From Streptomyces sp. NBC_01775 (GTDB taxonomy: Bacteria; Actinomycetota; Actinomycetes; Streptomycetales; Streptomycetaceae), in contig NZ_CP109104.1 of NCBI RefSeq assembly GCF_035917675.1, positions 6,696,001 to 6,760,000 on the forward strand: DNA of 64,000 nt, in the 5' to 3' direction. Position 1 is the stretch's first letter, and each line of letters begins with the position of its first letter. The notes beneath the pieces are model-generated. The model was not told where the DNA came from, did no database searches, and saw only the letters and a program-made list of their open reading frames with translations. The translations under genes were made by a program, and so were the position numbers. Positions 25,665 to 32,738 of this stretch are shown here, one piece after another.

Positions 25665-27004
25665 TCGGATCCCTCCCGCGCGTTCAGCCCGAGGGAGGTG
25701 AGGTCGGGCATCGTGGAGCGCTGGCCCTCGCGCAGCGCGCCGAGGACCGTGCCCTCACCGTCCCCGGCGCGGGCCAGCCCGTCCTGGACGGTCTTGAGCG
25801 TCGCCGTCATCCGCGGGCCCCAGGTCCAGCGCCGCGAGATGTGCGCCGCCTCGCGCCGGAAGAGGGCGTAGATGTCCTGACCGCCGAAGTAGCTGGTGTC
25901 CATGGCCTCGCGCGCCACCGGCACCAGCTCGGAGACGGCCGGGTACTGACTGCTTGTGCCGCTGGAGAGCCGGGCGCGCCACGCCTGCGGGCTGGAGACC
26001 TGCCACTCGATGAAGTCCATGGCTTCCTTCGGGTGCCGGCTGTCCTTGGTGATGGCGAAGGTCGAGCCGCCGTGCGTGCCCACCCGGGGCCTGGAGAGGT
26101 CCCACTGGGGCAGCGGGGCCACGCCCCACTTGCCCTTCTGGCCCGGCTGGGCCGCCATCATCCCGCCCGCGTCCCAGGCGCCGGTCAGCTTGCCGAAGAC
26201 CGCGCCCCGGCCGACCTGCGCCGAACCGGCCTGGGTGTCCACGGGGTTGAGGAAGACCAGGCCCTTGTCGATCAGCCGCTGCCAGCAGACCGTGACCTTG
26301 CGGGTGGGCCGGTCCGTCATGGAAACGGTCCAGGTGCCGCCCTTGGTGTCGAACCAGCGCGCCCCCGCCTGCCAGGCGAAGCCCGCCAGATGGTGGCCGC
26401 CGTCGGTGGGGAAGGTGGCGATACGGGAGCCGGGCGCGGCCCGCTCGACGGCGCGAGCCGCCCGCTCGAACTCCGCCCAGGTGCGCGGCACCCGGATGTG
26501 GTGCTTGGCGAACAGGTCGCGCCGGTAGAGGAAGACCATCGGCTCGACGTCCTGCGGGACGCTGAAGACGCGGCCCTCGAACGTGGTGAGGGCGAGGGCC
26601 TGCGGCAGCAGCTTGCCGCGCAGCCGGTCGCTGATCAGCGGCGTGAGGTCCCGCGCCACGCCGTCCATGGCGAAGCCGGGCACCTGCGGGTACTCGATGG
26701 TGCCGACGTCGGGCGCGTTGCCCGCGCGGGCCGCGTTGCTCAGCTTGGCGTACCCGCCCTGCTGGCCCGAGGGCACCTGCTCGAAGTCGACATGGACGCG
26801 CTGTTGGCTCTTGTTGTACGCGTCCACCACCTCCTGGCTGCCGCGCAGCGACGACCAGAAGGTGATGTGGACGGGCCCGCCGGGCCCGCCGCCGTCGTCC
26901 CGTACACCCGGACCGCCGCCGGAGCAGGCCGCGGTGAGGAGGAGGGGGAGGACGGCAAGTGCGGTACGTACGGCCAGTGCGGTGCGGGTGCGACGACCGT
27001 GCAC
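25661..27004 (-). CDS. Sugar ABC importer substrate-binding lipoprotein
   Basis: 447 residues, type 2 (Cluster B) extracellular binding protein. Lipobox TAAC with Cys at residue 27; mature start SGGGPGV. Then VHITFWSSLRGSQEVVDAYN, the AGNAPDVGTIEYPQVPGFA segment, FEGRVFSVPQDVEPMVFLYRRDLF and AQPGQKGKWGVAPLPQWD, all as in carbohydrate CUT1 binding proteins. Substrate not identifiable from sequence. First gene of the importer operon; a probable operator with TCAAACG direct repeats lies upstream at 27089-27103. Confidence 0.92.
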   Translation of the reverse strand: MHGRRTRTALAVRTALAVLPLLLTAACSGGGPGVRDDGGGPGGPVHITFWSSLRGSQEVVDAYNKSQQRVHVDFEQVPSGQQGGYAKLSNAARAGNAPDVGTIEYPQVPGFAMDGVARDLTPLISDRLRGKLLPQALALTTFEGRVFSVPQDVEPMVFLYRRDLFAKHHIRVPRTWAEFERAARAVERAAPGSRIATFPTDGGHHLAGFAWQAGARWFDTKGGTWTVSMTDRPTRKVTVCWQRLIDKGLVFLNPVDTQAGSAQVGRGAVFGKLTGAWDAGGMMAAQPGQKGKWGVAPLPQWDLSRPRVGTHGGSTFAITKDSRHPKEAMDFIEWQVSSPQAWRARLSSGTSSQYPAVSELVPVAREAMDTSYFGGQDIYALFRREAAHISRRWTWGPRMTATLKTVQDGLARAGDGEGTVLGALREGQRSTMPDLTSLGLNAREGSE

Positions 27005-27088
27005 GGTGGAGTGCCTCCTTGGGGTGGAGGGAACACCGGCATCCTGATCGTCCCCCGGAAAAGGGTCAATGGAGCGATCAGAAGAAAC

Positions 27089-27103
27089 TCAAACGGTCAA
27101 ACG
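27089..27103. promoter_or_regulatory. Direct-repeat operator candidate before the importer operon
   Basis: TCAAACG occurs at 27089-27095 and 27097-27103, followed by ATCG; GATCAG (27076-) and CGATCG are nearby. Direct repeats in a short AT-richer stretch are usual for DeoR-type regulators, and the gene for one lies next door. Confidence 0.4.
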
Positions 27104-27218
27104 ATCGTATGAGGCGGGGAGTTGACCCCGCGCGGGGGATGGGGCTGCCGGTGCCGAGGGGGAGTGGTCAGGAGAGCAACGAGCCTGGCGAGGGGGAAGG
27201 GGCCAGGAGGGGAAGGGG

Positions 27219-28397
27219 TCAGCTGGTGGGGCGGGCCGCCGCCGGGACAAGCTCGACGGCGGAGCCGCGTATCTTCAGCCGCGGCAGCAGCTCGACCCTG
27301 CGCACCGCCTCGGGCGCCGCGCCTCTCGGGTGCTCCAGGCGGCGCAGCAGCAGCTCGGCCGCCGCCCGGCCGATCTCCTCCGTCGGCGGCGAGACCGCCG
27401 TCAGCGGCGGGCTGCCCAGCGCCGCCACCACGTCGTCGTACGCCACCACCGAGCAGTCCTCCGGCACCCGTACGCCGCCGGCGCGCAGCTGCTGGACCAG
27501 CATCAGCGCGTCCACGTCCGCGTGCAGGACGGCGGCGGTCGCACCGTGCTCCCGCAGTACGGCGCACAGATCCACCAACGGCGCGGCCTGTGGGGCTCCG
27601 GTCGGGTCGGGCGCGGACGCGGCGGCGGCGCCCGAACTGAGCACCACCGCCCACTCCTCCACTTCCGGCCGCTCCCGCGCGATCTGCGCGAACGCGGCAC
27701 GCAGCGTACGCGCCGTCGGACTGTCGTCGCGCGCCGCCAGCACGATGCGGCGGTGCCCCAGCGAGATGAGGTGGTCCAGCGCGAGATGCGCGCCGTACCA
27801 GTGGTCGCTCGCGACCGCGTCCGCCGCGTGCAGCGGGCTGCCCGCGGCCGGGCGGCGCTCCATGAGGACGGCGGGAACGGTCAGCTCCGCCAGCCACTCC
27901 TCGTCCAGCGCGGGGGAGTCGGGGGTGCGCCAGCGCGGCGCGATCAGCAGGCCGCTCGCGCCCTGGGCCAGCGCCTGACGGGCCATCGCGTGTTCGGCGC
28001 CCGGCACGTGCTGGACGATGTGCATCGCCATCCGCACGCCCGCCGCCTCCAGCGCGGCGCGGGCACCGCTGACGGCCCCGAAGAGGTACGAGTGGTGCTC
28101 GGGCACGATGAGGCCGACCGTCGTGCCTTCCCCGGCTCTTGGCAGGGAGGTACCCCCAACCGCCGTGGCGTGGGGGGCGCGCTGGGAGGGGACGGGCTCG
28201 GTCGAGGCGGGGGAGAGCGAACGGGCCACGCCGTGCCCCCGCTTCAGCTGGCCCTTGCGGGCCAGGTCCTCGACGTCCCGGCGCAGGGTGACGACCGAGA
28301 CCTCCAGCTCGGCGGCCAGTTCGGCGATGCGGACCTCGCCGCGCGTGCGGACGGCGTCCAGCACCCGCTCCCGCCGAACCCCCGAATGCTCCCGCAC
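27219..28397 (-). CDS. Transcriptional regulator, DeoR-type HTH with LacI-type sensor domain
   Basis: 392 residues. The N-terminal winged helix is of DeoR type (RRERVLDAVRTRGEVRIAELAAELEVSVVTLRRDVEDLARKG), not the LacI helix-turn-helix. From about residue 90 a periplasmic-binding-protein fold follows: VGLIVPEHHSYLFGAVSGA, HAMARQALAQGASGLLIAPR, SLGHRRIVLAARDDS, and VVAYDD, as in sugar-responsive GntR/LacI sensors. Between the two domains lies an in-frame palindromic repeat (28126-28160) coding GGTSLPRAGEG. GTG at 28397 follows GGAAGG. Position upstream of the sugar importer and its 2-hydroxyacid dehydrogenase genes suggests it controls them in response to the imported sugar. Confidence 0.88.
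   Translation of the reverse strand: MREHSGVRRERVLDAVRTRGEVRIAELAAELEVSVVTLRRDVEDLARKGQLKRGHGVARSLSPASTEPVPSQRAPHATAVGGTSLPRAGEGTTVGLIVPEHHSYLFGAVSGARAALEAAGVRMAMHIVQHVPGAEHAMARQALAQGASGLLIAPRWRTPDSPALDEEWLAELTVPAVLMERRPAAGSPLHAADAVASDHWYGAHLALDHLISLGHRRIVLAARDDSPTARTLRAAFAQIARERPEVEEWAVVLSSGAAAASAPDPTGAPQAAPLVDLCAVLREHGATAAVLHADVDALMLVQQLRAGGVRVPEDCSVVAYDDVVAALGSPPLTAVSPPTEEIGRAAAELLLRRLEHPRGAAPEAVRRVELLPRLKIRGSAVELVPAAARPTS
28126..28160. repeat. Palindromic repeat, family B copy, inside the regulator gene
   Basis: Plus strand CCTTCCCCGGCTCTTGGCAG followed by GGAGGTACCCCCAAC. On the coding strand it reads in frame and yields the linker GGTSLPRAGEG between the DNA-binding and sensor domains. 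Confidence 0.6.
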
Positions 28398-28452
28398 ACG
28401 CCCGCCTTCCACCGGTCCGCCCCACCTTACCGAGCCCGCCCGCCCCCGACGT

Positions 28453-28998
28453 TCAGCTGTCCGGCTGGCTGAAGCCCCAAAAGGACCGCCAGCTGAGGGT
28501 GGCTCCACCTTCCGCCGTGGGGTAGTCGAACCGGACGTGGTTACCGCTCGACGAGAAGCGCACATGATCGAAGCCGTCGATGAACTTGACGACCTTGACG
28601 TCCCAGCCGTCGAGGTCGTCCGTGGTGGCGACGGCGGCGATCGAATAGTCCGGGGGGCCGCCCGCCCCGCAGTCGTACCCGTAGTCGGCGGCAGCGGCGA
28701 CGGTGTCCCCGTGGGTGGCGAGAGTGAGGGACTCGCAGTCGAGCTCCTTGGTGCGGTAGAGCAGCCGGGGCTTGGACCACGGACCGTCCCTGGCACTCTG
28801 GTGACGCTCGACAAGGCCCCGTTCGCCGTAGCTCAGCGAGACGCGACGGCCGTCGCCAAGGGTGAGGCGTGCGCTGCCGTCCCCGTGCTTCACCCGGCCC
28901 TCCCCGCCGGTGCGTTCAACGTAGAGGAGACACCCCCATGCCAGTGCCACGGCGAGGACGACCCCCGCGCTGACCAGCAGGGCCCGCTGCATGCGCAT
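28453..28998 (-). CDS. Membrane-anchored protein of unknown function
   Basis: 181 residues with one N-terminal hydrophobic helix (ALLVSAGVVLAVALAWGCLLYV, 6-27), probably an uncleaved anchor. The extracellular part has LTLGDGRRVSLSYGERGLVERHQSARDGPWSKPRLLYRTKELDCESLTLATHG and a Cys pair (C in LDCE and YDCGAGG) that could form a disulfide. The pattern of short strands with WSKPRLLYRT and YSIAAVATTDDLDGW resembles blades of a sialidase/neuraminidase-like beta-propeller, a weak resemblance. No family recognised. Lies between the regulator and the SIS-like gene on the same strand. Confidence 0.7.
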   Translation of the reverse strand: MRMQRALLVSAGVVLAVALAWGCLLYVERTGGEGRVKHGDGSARLTLGDGRRVSLSYGERGLVERHQSARDGPWSKPRLLYRTKELDCESLTLATHGDTVAAAADYGYDCGAGGPPDYSIAAVATTDDLDGWDVKVVKFIDGFDHVRFSSSGNHVRFDYPTAEGGATLSWRSFWGFSQPDS

Positions 28999-29212
28999 GC
29001 CGACTCTCCGCCTTTCCCCGAAAACCCGTCCGCCTGAGACGCCCCGCTCCCGGACAGCGGTTCCGAAGCCCCGCCTCCCTGGCCGCCGCGACGGCCGGTC
29101 GGCGCCGTCGGGGGGCTTGGCGTCGCCGGTCAGGTCGTGGGTGGGTGCGCGCCGTCGCGGCGGAGAGAGCGACGGAGAGAGCGGCGGAATGACCTGGGCG
29201 GCACGAGGGGGC

Positions 29213-29854
29213 TCACCATGTGGGGGGCGGGGGTGCCGTCAGGAGGTCGGCCAGGCGGGAGAGGCGGTCGCGGAAGCGACCCCCCGCTCGGCGAGGGGTG
29301 TACGTCTCGCCCGCCGCCGCACTCACCAGGTGCTGGACCACCTCAAGGTCCAGCCCCTCCCCGGCGTCGGCGGTGAGGCTCTCATGGGCGAGCTGGTCCA
29401 ACTCGGGGCCCGCGCCCGCGGAGGCGAGGGCGAAGACCGTGGCGCCCGCGCGCCGCGCGTCATGGAGGCGGGTCAGCAACGCGCCTCCGGTGCCCCGCGC
29501 CCCGCTGACGACCAGCAGCGTCTCCCCGCGCCTCGCCGCCTCGATCCTCCCGAGCCCCACCGACAGGTGCGCCGGCGCCGAGCGCGGCACCGCGTGCCGC
29601 ACCAGCGTGGGCGCCAGCTCGGGCATGCCCGACCAGGCGGCCTCGTCGTCCAGATGCGCGGCGAGGTGCCACGGCTCGTACGTCGCGGTGCCGACGACGA
29701 GCAGCCCGCCGCCGGCCTTCGGCCGGGAGGTGCCCCCACCGTGCGCGCCCACGCTGGAGCGCAGCGCACCGCCGAACCGCCGGGTGTCCCGCAGCCATTC
29801 ACTCCCCGCCAGCGCTTCTCGAAGCGCCGCGACCTGTACGGCATCCATGTTCAC
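29213..29854 (-). CDS. Hypothetical protein with sugar-isomerase-like fold
   Basis: 213 residues beginning (V)NMDAVQVAALREALAGSEWLRDTRRFGG. The middle part LLVVGTATYEPWHLAAHLDD and ETLLVVSGARGTGGALLTRLHDARRAGATVFALAS alternates strands and Gly-rich loops like an SIS or Rossmann-type domain, with a phosphate-type loop SGARGTGG. An in-frame palindromic repeat (29711-29740) encodes GGTSRPKAG near residue 40. Possible starts: GTG 29854 (used; GGGA nine bases upstream) or ATG 29848; a further ATG at about 30030 would add a Gly/Pro/Arg-rich tail. Divergent from the sialidase; may act on sugars, but this is inference. Confidence 0.6.
   Translation of the reverse strand: MNMDAVQVAALREALAGSEWLRDTRRFGGALRSSVGAHGGGTSRPKAGGGLLVVGTATYEPWHLAAHLDDEAAWSGMPELAPTLVRHAVPRSAPAHLSVGLGRIEAARRGETLLVVSGARGTGGALLTRLHDARRAGATVFALASAGAGPELDQLAHESLTADAGEGLDLEVVQHLVSAAAGETYTPRRAGGRFRDRLSRLADLLTAPPPPTW
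29711..29740. repeat. Palindromic repeat, family B copy, inside a coding region
   Basis: CGCCGGCCTTCGGCCGGGAG then GTGCCCCCAC; the CCGGCC..GGCCGG stem is perfect. In the host gene it reads as GGTSRPKAG, almost the same peptide as the copy at 28126-28160. Confidence 0.6.
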
Positions 29855-30151
29855 GGATTGTCGTCCCGGCGTCAGCTCCGGGCCCCGGTTCACGGGTGCG
29901 GGTCCCCCGAAAGGGGCACCCGGAAGGGCTGACCCCCGGGCCGATCCCGGCGTCGAACCCGGGCCGACCCCGGGCCGCGCCCGACGTCGATCCCGGGCCG
30001 AGCCCGAGGCCGATCCGGGTTGGTGTCTCATCCAGGCGCCCCCGTTCGTGGCGCGGGGTTCATGTCCCCGTTCCTTGACGCTCAGCCGCCCCCTTCTTAC
30101 CGTGCGTGACAGGACAAGGGACGTGCTACCTCTGGCAGTTGGGGCCGCTCG
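29855..30151. other. Intergenic region with degenerate GGGCCGANCCCGG repeats
   Basis: Between 29935 and 30020 the motif CCCGGGCCGA recurs several times at irregular spacing. No gene seen. Promoters of the two divergent genes should lie here. Confidence 0.5.
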
Positions 30152-31240
30152 ATGCCGTATGAGAACTCCGTACCGTTCCGTGCCGGAAGCGAGGGCTATG
30201 CCAGCTTCCGGATTCCCGCCTGTGTCCGCGCTCCGGACGGCGCCGTGGTGGCGTTCGCCGAGGGGCGCGTGGACTCCTCCGGGGACAGCGGGAACATCGA
30301 CATCGTCTGCAAACGCTCCGGGGACGGCGGCCTGACCTGGGGTGCGCTCACCGTCGTCGCCGAGTACGGGAACGGCACGGCGGGCAACCCCTCGCCCGTC
30401 GCGCTGGCCGACGGGCGCCTGCTGCTGGTCTTCGTGCGCAGCGCGGCCGGCGCCACCGAGGACCGCATCCGGCGCGGTGAGGTGAGCGCGGAAGACGGCC
30501 GCCGGGTGTGGCTGCGGTTCAGCGACGACGCGGGGCTGACCTGGAGCGAGCCGCAGGAGATCACCTCGGCCGCGAAGGCCCCCGACTGGCGCTGGTACGC
30601 CACCACCCCCGGGCACGCCCTCCAGCTCTCCTCGGGCCGCGTCGTCGTCCCGGCCAACCACTCCCTGCCGCCCACCGAGCCGGGTGACGACGGCACCGAG
30701 GGCCGCTACAACGGGGGCCACGACCTGCTCAGTGACGACGGCGGCGTCACCTGGTGCCTCGGCTATCTGGACGACACCCCCGACGGCCGGGTGAACGTCA
30801 ACGAGACGACCGCCGCCGAACTCCCGGACGGCACCGTCTACTTCAACACCCGCAACGACTCCGACGTCCCCGCGCACCGCGCCGACGCGCGCTCGGCCGA
30901 CGGCGGCCAGACCCTGGCCGCGCCCTTCGAGCCGCGGCCCGACCTGGTGGCCCCGGTCGTCCAGGGCAGCGTCCTCCAGCTGCGCGACCCCGACGTGCTG
31001 TTGTTCTCCGCACCGTCCCATCCCACCACCCGGCACCGGATGGCGGTACGGGCCAGCGACGACGGCGGCGTCACCTGGCGCACGGCACACACCGTGGACG
31101 AGCGGCGCGCCGCCTACTCCGACCTCGTGCGCGTCGACGAGTACACCGTCGGACTGCTGTACGAGACGGGCACGGACAGCGCGTACGAGACGGTCACCTT
31201 CCGGCGGATCCCGGTGGAGGAGTTCCGCGGGGTCGCGTGA
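30152..31240 (+). CDS. Sialidase family protein (exo-alpha-sialidase fold), intracellular
   Basis: 362-residue six-blade propeller. FRIP motif at 19-22 carries the first arginine of the usual Arg triad; five Asp-box-type repeats are visible: SGDGGLTW, SDDAGLTW, SDDGGVTW, SADGGQTL (degenerate) and SDDGGVTW. The nucleophile region DVLLFSAPSH and the late YSDLVRVDEYTVGLLYETG (Tyr/Glu) block are typical of sialidases. There is no signal peptide, which is unusual because bacterial sialidases are mostly secreted; the protein would act on imported glycans. ATG 30152. Near a sugar ABC importer and its regulator, consistent with use of a sialo- or other acidic oligosaccharide. Confidence 0.85.
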   Translation: MPYENSVPFRAGSEGYASFRIPACVRAPDGAVVAFAEGRVDSSGDSGNIDIVCKRSGDGGLTWGALTVVAEYGNGTAGNPSPVALADGRLLLVFVRSAAGATEDRIRRGEVSAEDGRRVWLRFSDDAGLTWSEPQEITSAAKAPDWRWYATTPGHALQLSSGRVVVPANHSLPPTEPGDDGTEGRYNGGHDLLSDDGGVTWCLGYLDDTPDGRVNVNETTAAELPDGTVYFNTRNDSDVPAHRADARSADGGQTLAAPFEPRPDLVAPVVQGSVLQLRDPDVLLFSAPSHPTTRHRMAVRASDDGGVTWRTAHTVDERRAAYSDLVRVDEYTVGLLYETGTDSAYETVTFRRIPVEEFRGVA

Positions 31241-31311
31241 CGGGGGCTGAGGGCGGTGCGGCGGCCTGATGCCCGCGAGGGGGCGCGCCCGACGGCGGAT
31301 ACCCTCACCCC

Positions 31312-32127
31312 GTGCGCACCGTCCAGATCACCACCCGCAACGCCAGGTTCCAGCAGTGGCAGGCCCTTCTCACCAACCGCAACAAGCGGCAGCGAGCGGG
31401 AGAGTTCCTGGTCCAGGGCGTACGCCCGGTCACTCTCGCCCTCGAACACGGCTGGCACACCACCGCGCTGCTGTACGCCTCGGGCCGCCGCCTGTCGGAC
31501 TGGGCCCGCGACCTGCTGGCCTCCGGCGCGCCAGGAGAGCGCATCGCCATGGCGCCCGAGCTGCTGGCCGAGCTGAGCGAACGGGAGGACGCCGACGCCG
31601 AGCTGATCGCGGTGGTGAGCATGCCGCCGGACGACCTGTCCCGCATCCCGGTCGGCCCCGACTTCCTCGGCGTCCTGTTCGACCGCCCCACCAGCCCCGG
31701 CAACATCGGCTCGCTGCTGCGCTCCGCCGACGCCTTCGGCGCCGACGGCCTCATCGTCACAGGCCACGCGGCCGACGTGTACGACCCCAAGTCGGTCCGG
31801 GCCGGCACCGGTTCGCTCTTCGCCCTGCCCACGGTCCGCGTCCCCTCGCCCCACGCGGTCACCGACTGGCTGTCCCGAGCCGCCTCGAAGGGCCACGACG
31901 TCACCGTGATCGGCACCGACGAACACGGCGACACCCCCCTCTTCGACGCCGACCTGACCGGCCCCGTCCTCCTCCTGATCGGCAACGAGACCACCGGCCT
32001 GAGCGCCGCCTGGCGCACCGCCTGCGACCGCACGGTCAGCATCCCCATGCACGGCACCGCCAGCTCCCTCAACGCCGCCAACGCGGGAACAGCGGTCTTG
32101 TACGAGGCGGCGCGGCAGCGGCACTGA
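31312..32127 (+). CDS. TrmH/SpoU-family RNA 2'-O-methyltransferase
   Basis: 271 residues, SPOUT superfamily. The N-terminal substrate-binding part has RNARFQQWQALLTNRNKRQRAGEFLVQGVRPV; the knot region has DRPTSPGNIGSLLRSADAFGADGLIV (motif 1), TGPVLLLIGNETTGLSAAW (motif 2) and SIPMHGTASSLNAANAGTAVLYEA (motif 3), all intact. SAM-dependent methylation of tRNA or rRNA ribose is expected; the exact nucleotide is unknown. The GTG at 31312 has no ribosome site, but GATACCCT lies about ten bases upstream as a possible -10, so the message may be leaderless. Confidence 0.9.
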   Translation: MRTVQITTRNARFQQWQALLTNRNKRQRAGEFLVQGVRPVTLALEHGWHTTALLYASGRRLSDWARDLLASGAPGERIAMAPELLAELSEREDADAELIAVVSMPPDDLSRIPVGPDFLGVLFDRPTSPGNIGSLLRSADAFGADGLIVTGHAADVYDPKSVRAGTGSLFALPTVRVPSPHAVTDWLSRAASKGHDVTVIGTDEHGDTPLFDADLTGPVLLLIGNETTGLSAAWRTACDRTVSIPMHGTASSLNAANAGTAVLYEAARQRH

Positions 32128-32168
32128 CCGGAGCGCCACATGCCCCTTTTCCCCGGCCTGTTGCGTGG

Positions 32169-32199
32169 TTGACCCCGGTACGACAGGCGAAGGTAGAGT
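32169..32199 (+). promoter_or_regulatory. Promoter candidate for the WXG-like operon
   Basis: TTGACC (32169-32174) and TAGAGT (32194-32199) are spaced by 19 bp, about 85 bases before the first gene start. Confidence 0.45.
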
Positions 32200-32284
32200 T
32201 CCCGCTCGGTAACTTTCTGCAAGCACGCCTGCACGGACCGGGGGCGCATGTCCGAGGGGTGCTGGATGACAGGGGAGCACGGCG

Positions 32285-32728
32285 GTGACGTACGAGGACC
32301 AGGCAGCGCGATCCAGCGCGCCGGTACGAATGAACCTTAACGAGGCATCCGGTTCGGGGGAAAAGGGCGAACGTGGCACGGACCTCGTCGTCACCCCGGC
32401 CGACAAGCGTGCCGCCGCGAGTTACATCGAAGAGGACTTGGGCCCGGCCGCGGTGAAGAAGGGGGGCCAGGCGGTGACAGCTTCGACCGACGTGTTCGGC
32501 AGCAGCAACACGACGCCGGGCGTACTGCGAGGCTGGGACACCAGGAAAGGGCTGGACTTCTGTCTGGAGCGGTGGGAAGAGGCATGGCAGAACATCGGAC
32601 ACCACCTGCGGCGTGAACTCGCGGCGCTGCACGGTACGAAGGCCGTTTTCCAGGGAGTGGAGGGGGACAGGATCCACGACTTCAGTCGTATCTCCCCGGG
32701 TGGTGGAAGCCGACTCAACGATCTGTGA
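32285..32728 (+). CDS. Small WXG-like protein, first gene of the low-GC operon
   Basis: 147 residues from a GTG with GGGGAG seven bases upstream. The first 45 residues are polar and probably disordered; then PAAVKKGGQAVTASTDVFGSS and a long helix around KGLDFCLERWEEAWQNIGHHLRRELAALHGTK. A helix-turn-helix-like pair of this type, with a central W, is typical of ESX-associated proteins in Streptomyces, although no exact WxG is present. Eleven bases separate it from the large gene, so they share a transcript. GC is slightly below its neighbours. Probable partner or chaperone of the 794-residue protein. Confidence 0.65.
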   Translation: MTYEDQAARSSAPVRMNLNEASGSGEKGERGTDLVVTPADKRAAASYIEEDLGPAAVKKGGQAVTASTDVFGSSNTTPGVLRGWDTRKGLDFCLERWEEAWQNIGHHLRRELAALHGTKAVFQGVEGDRIHDFSRISPGGGSRLNDL

Positions 32729-32738
32729 GGAAGCTCCC

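Noticed and set aside
29855..30030. Extension of the SIS-like gene to an ATG near 30030
   Set aside because: The extra residues are a Gly/Pro/Arg/Ser run coded by repeat DNA; a better start lies at 29854.
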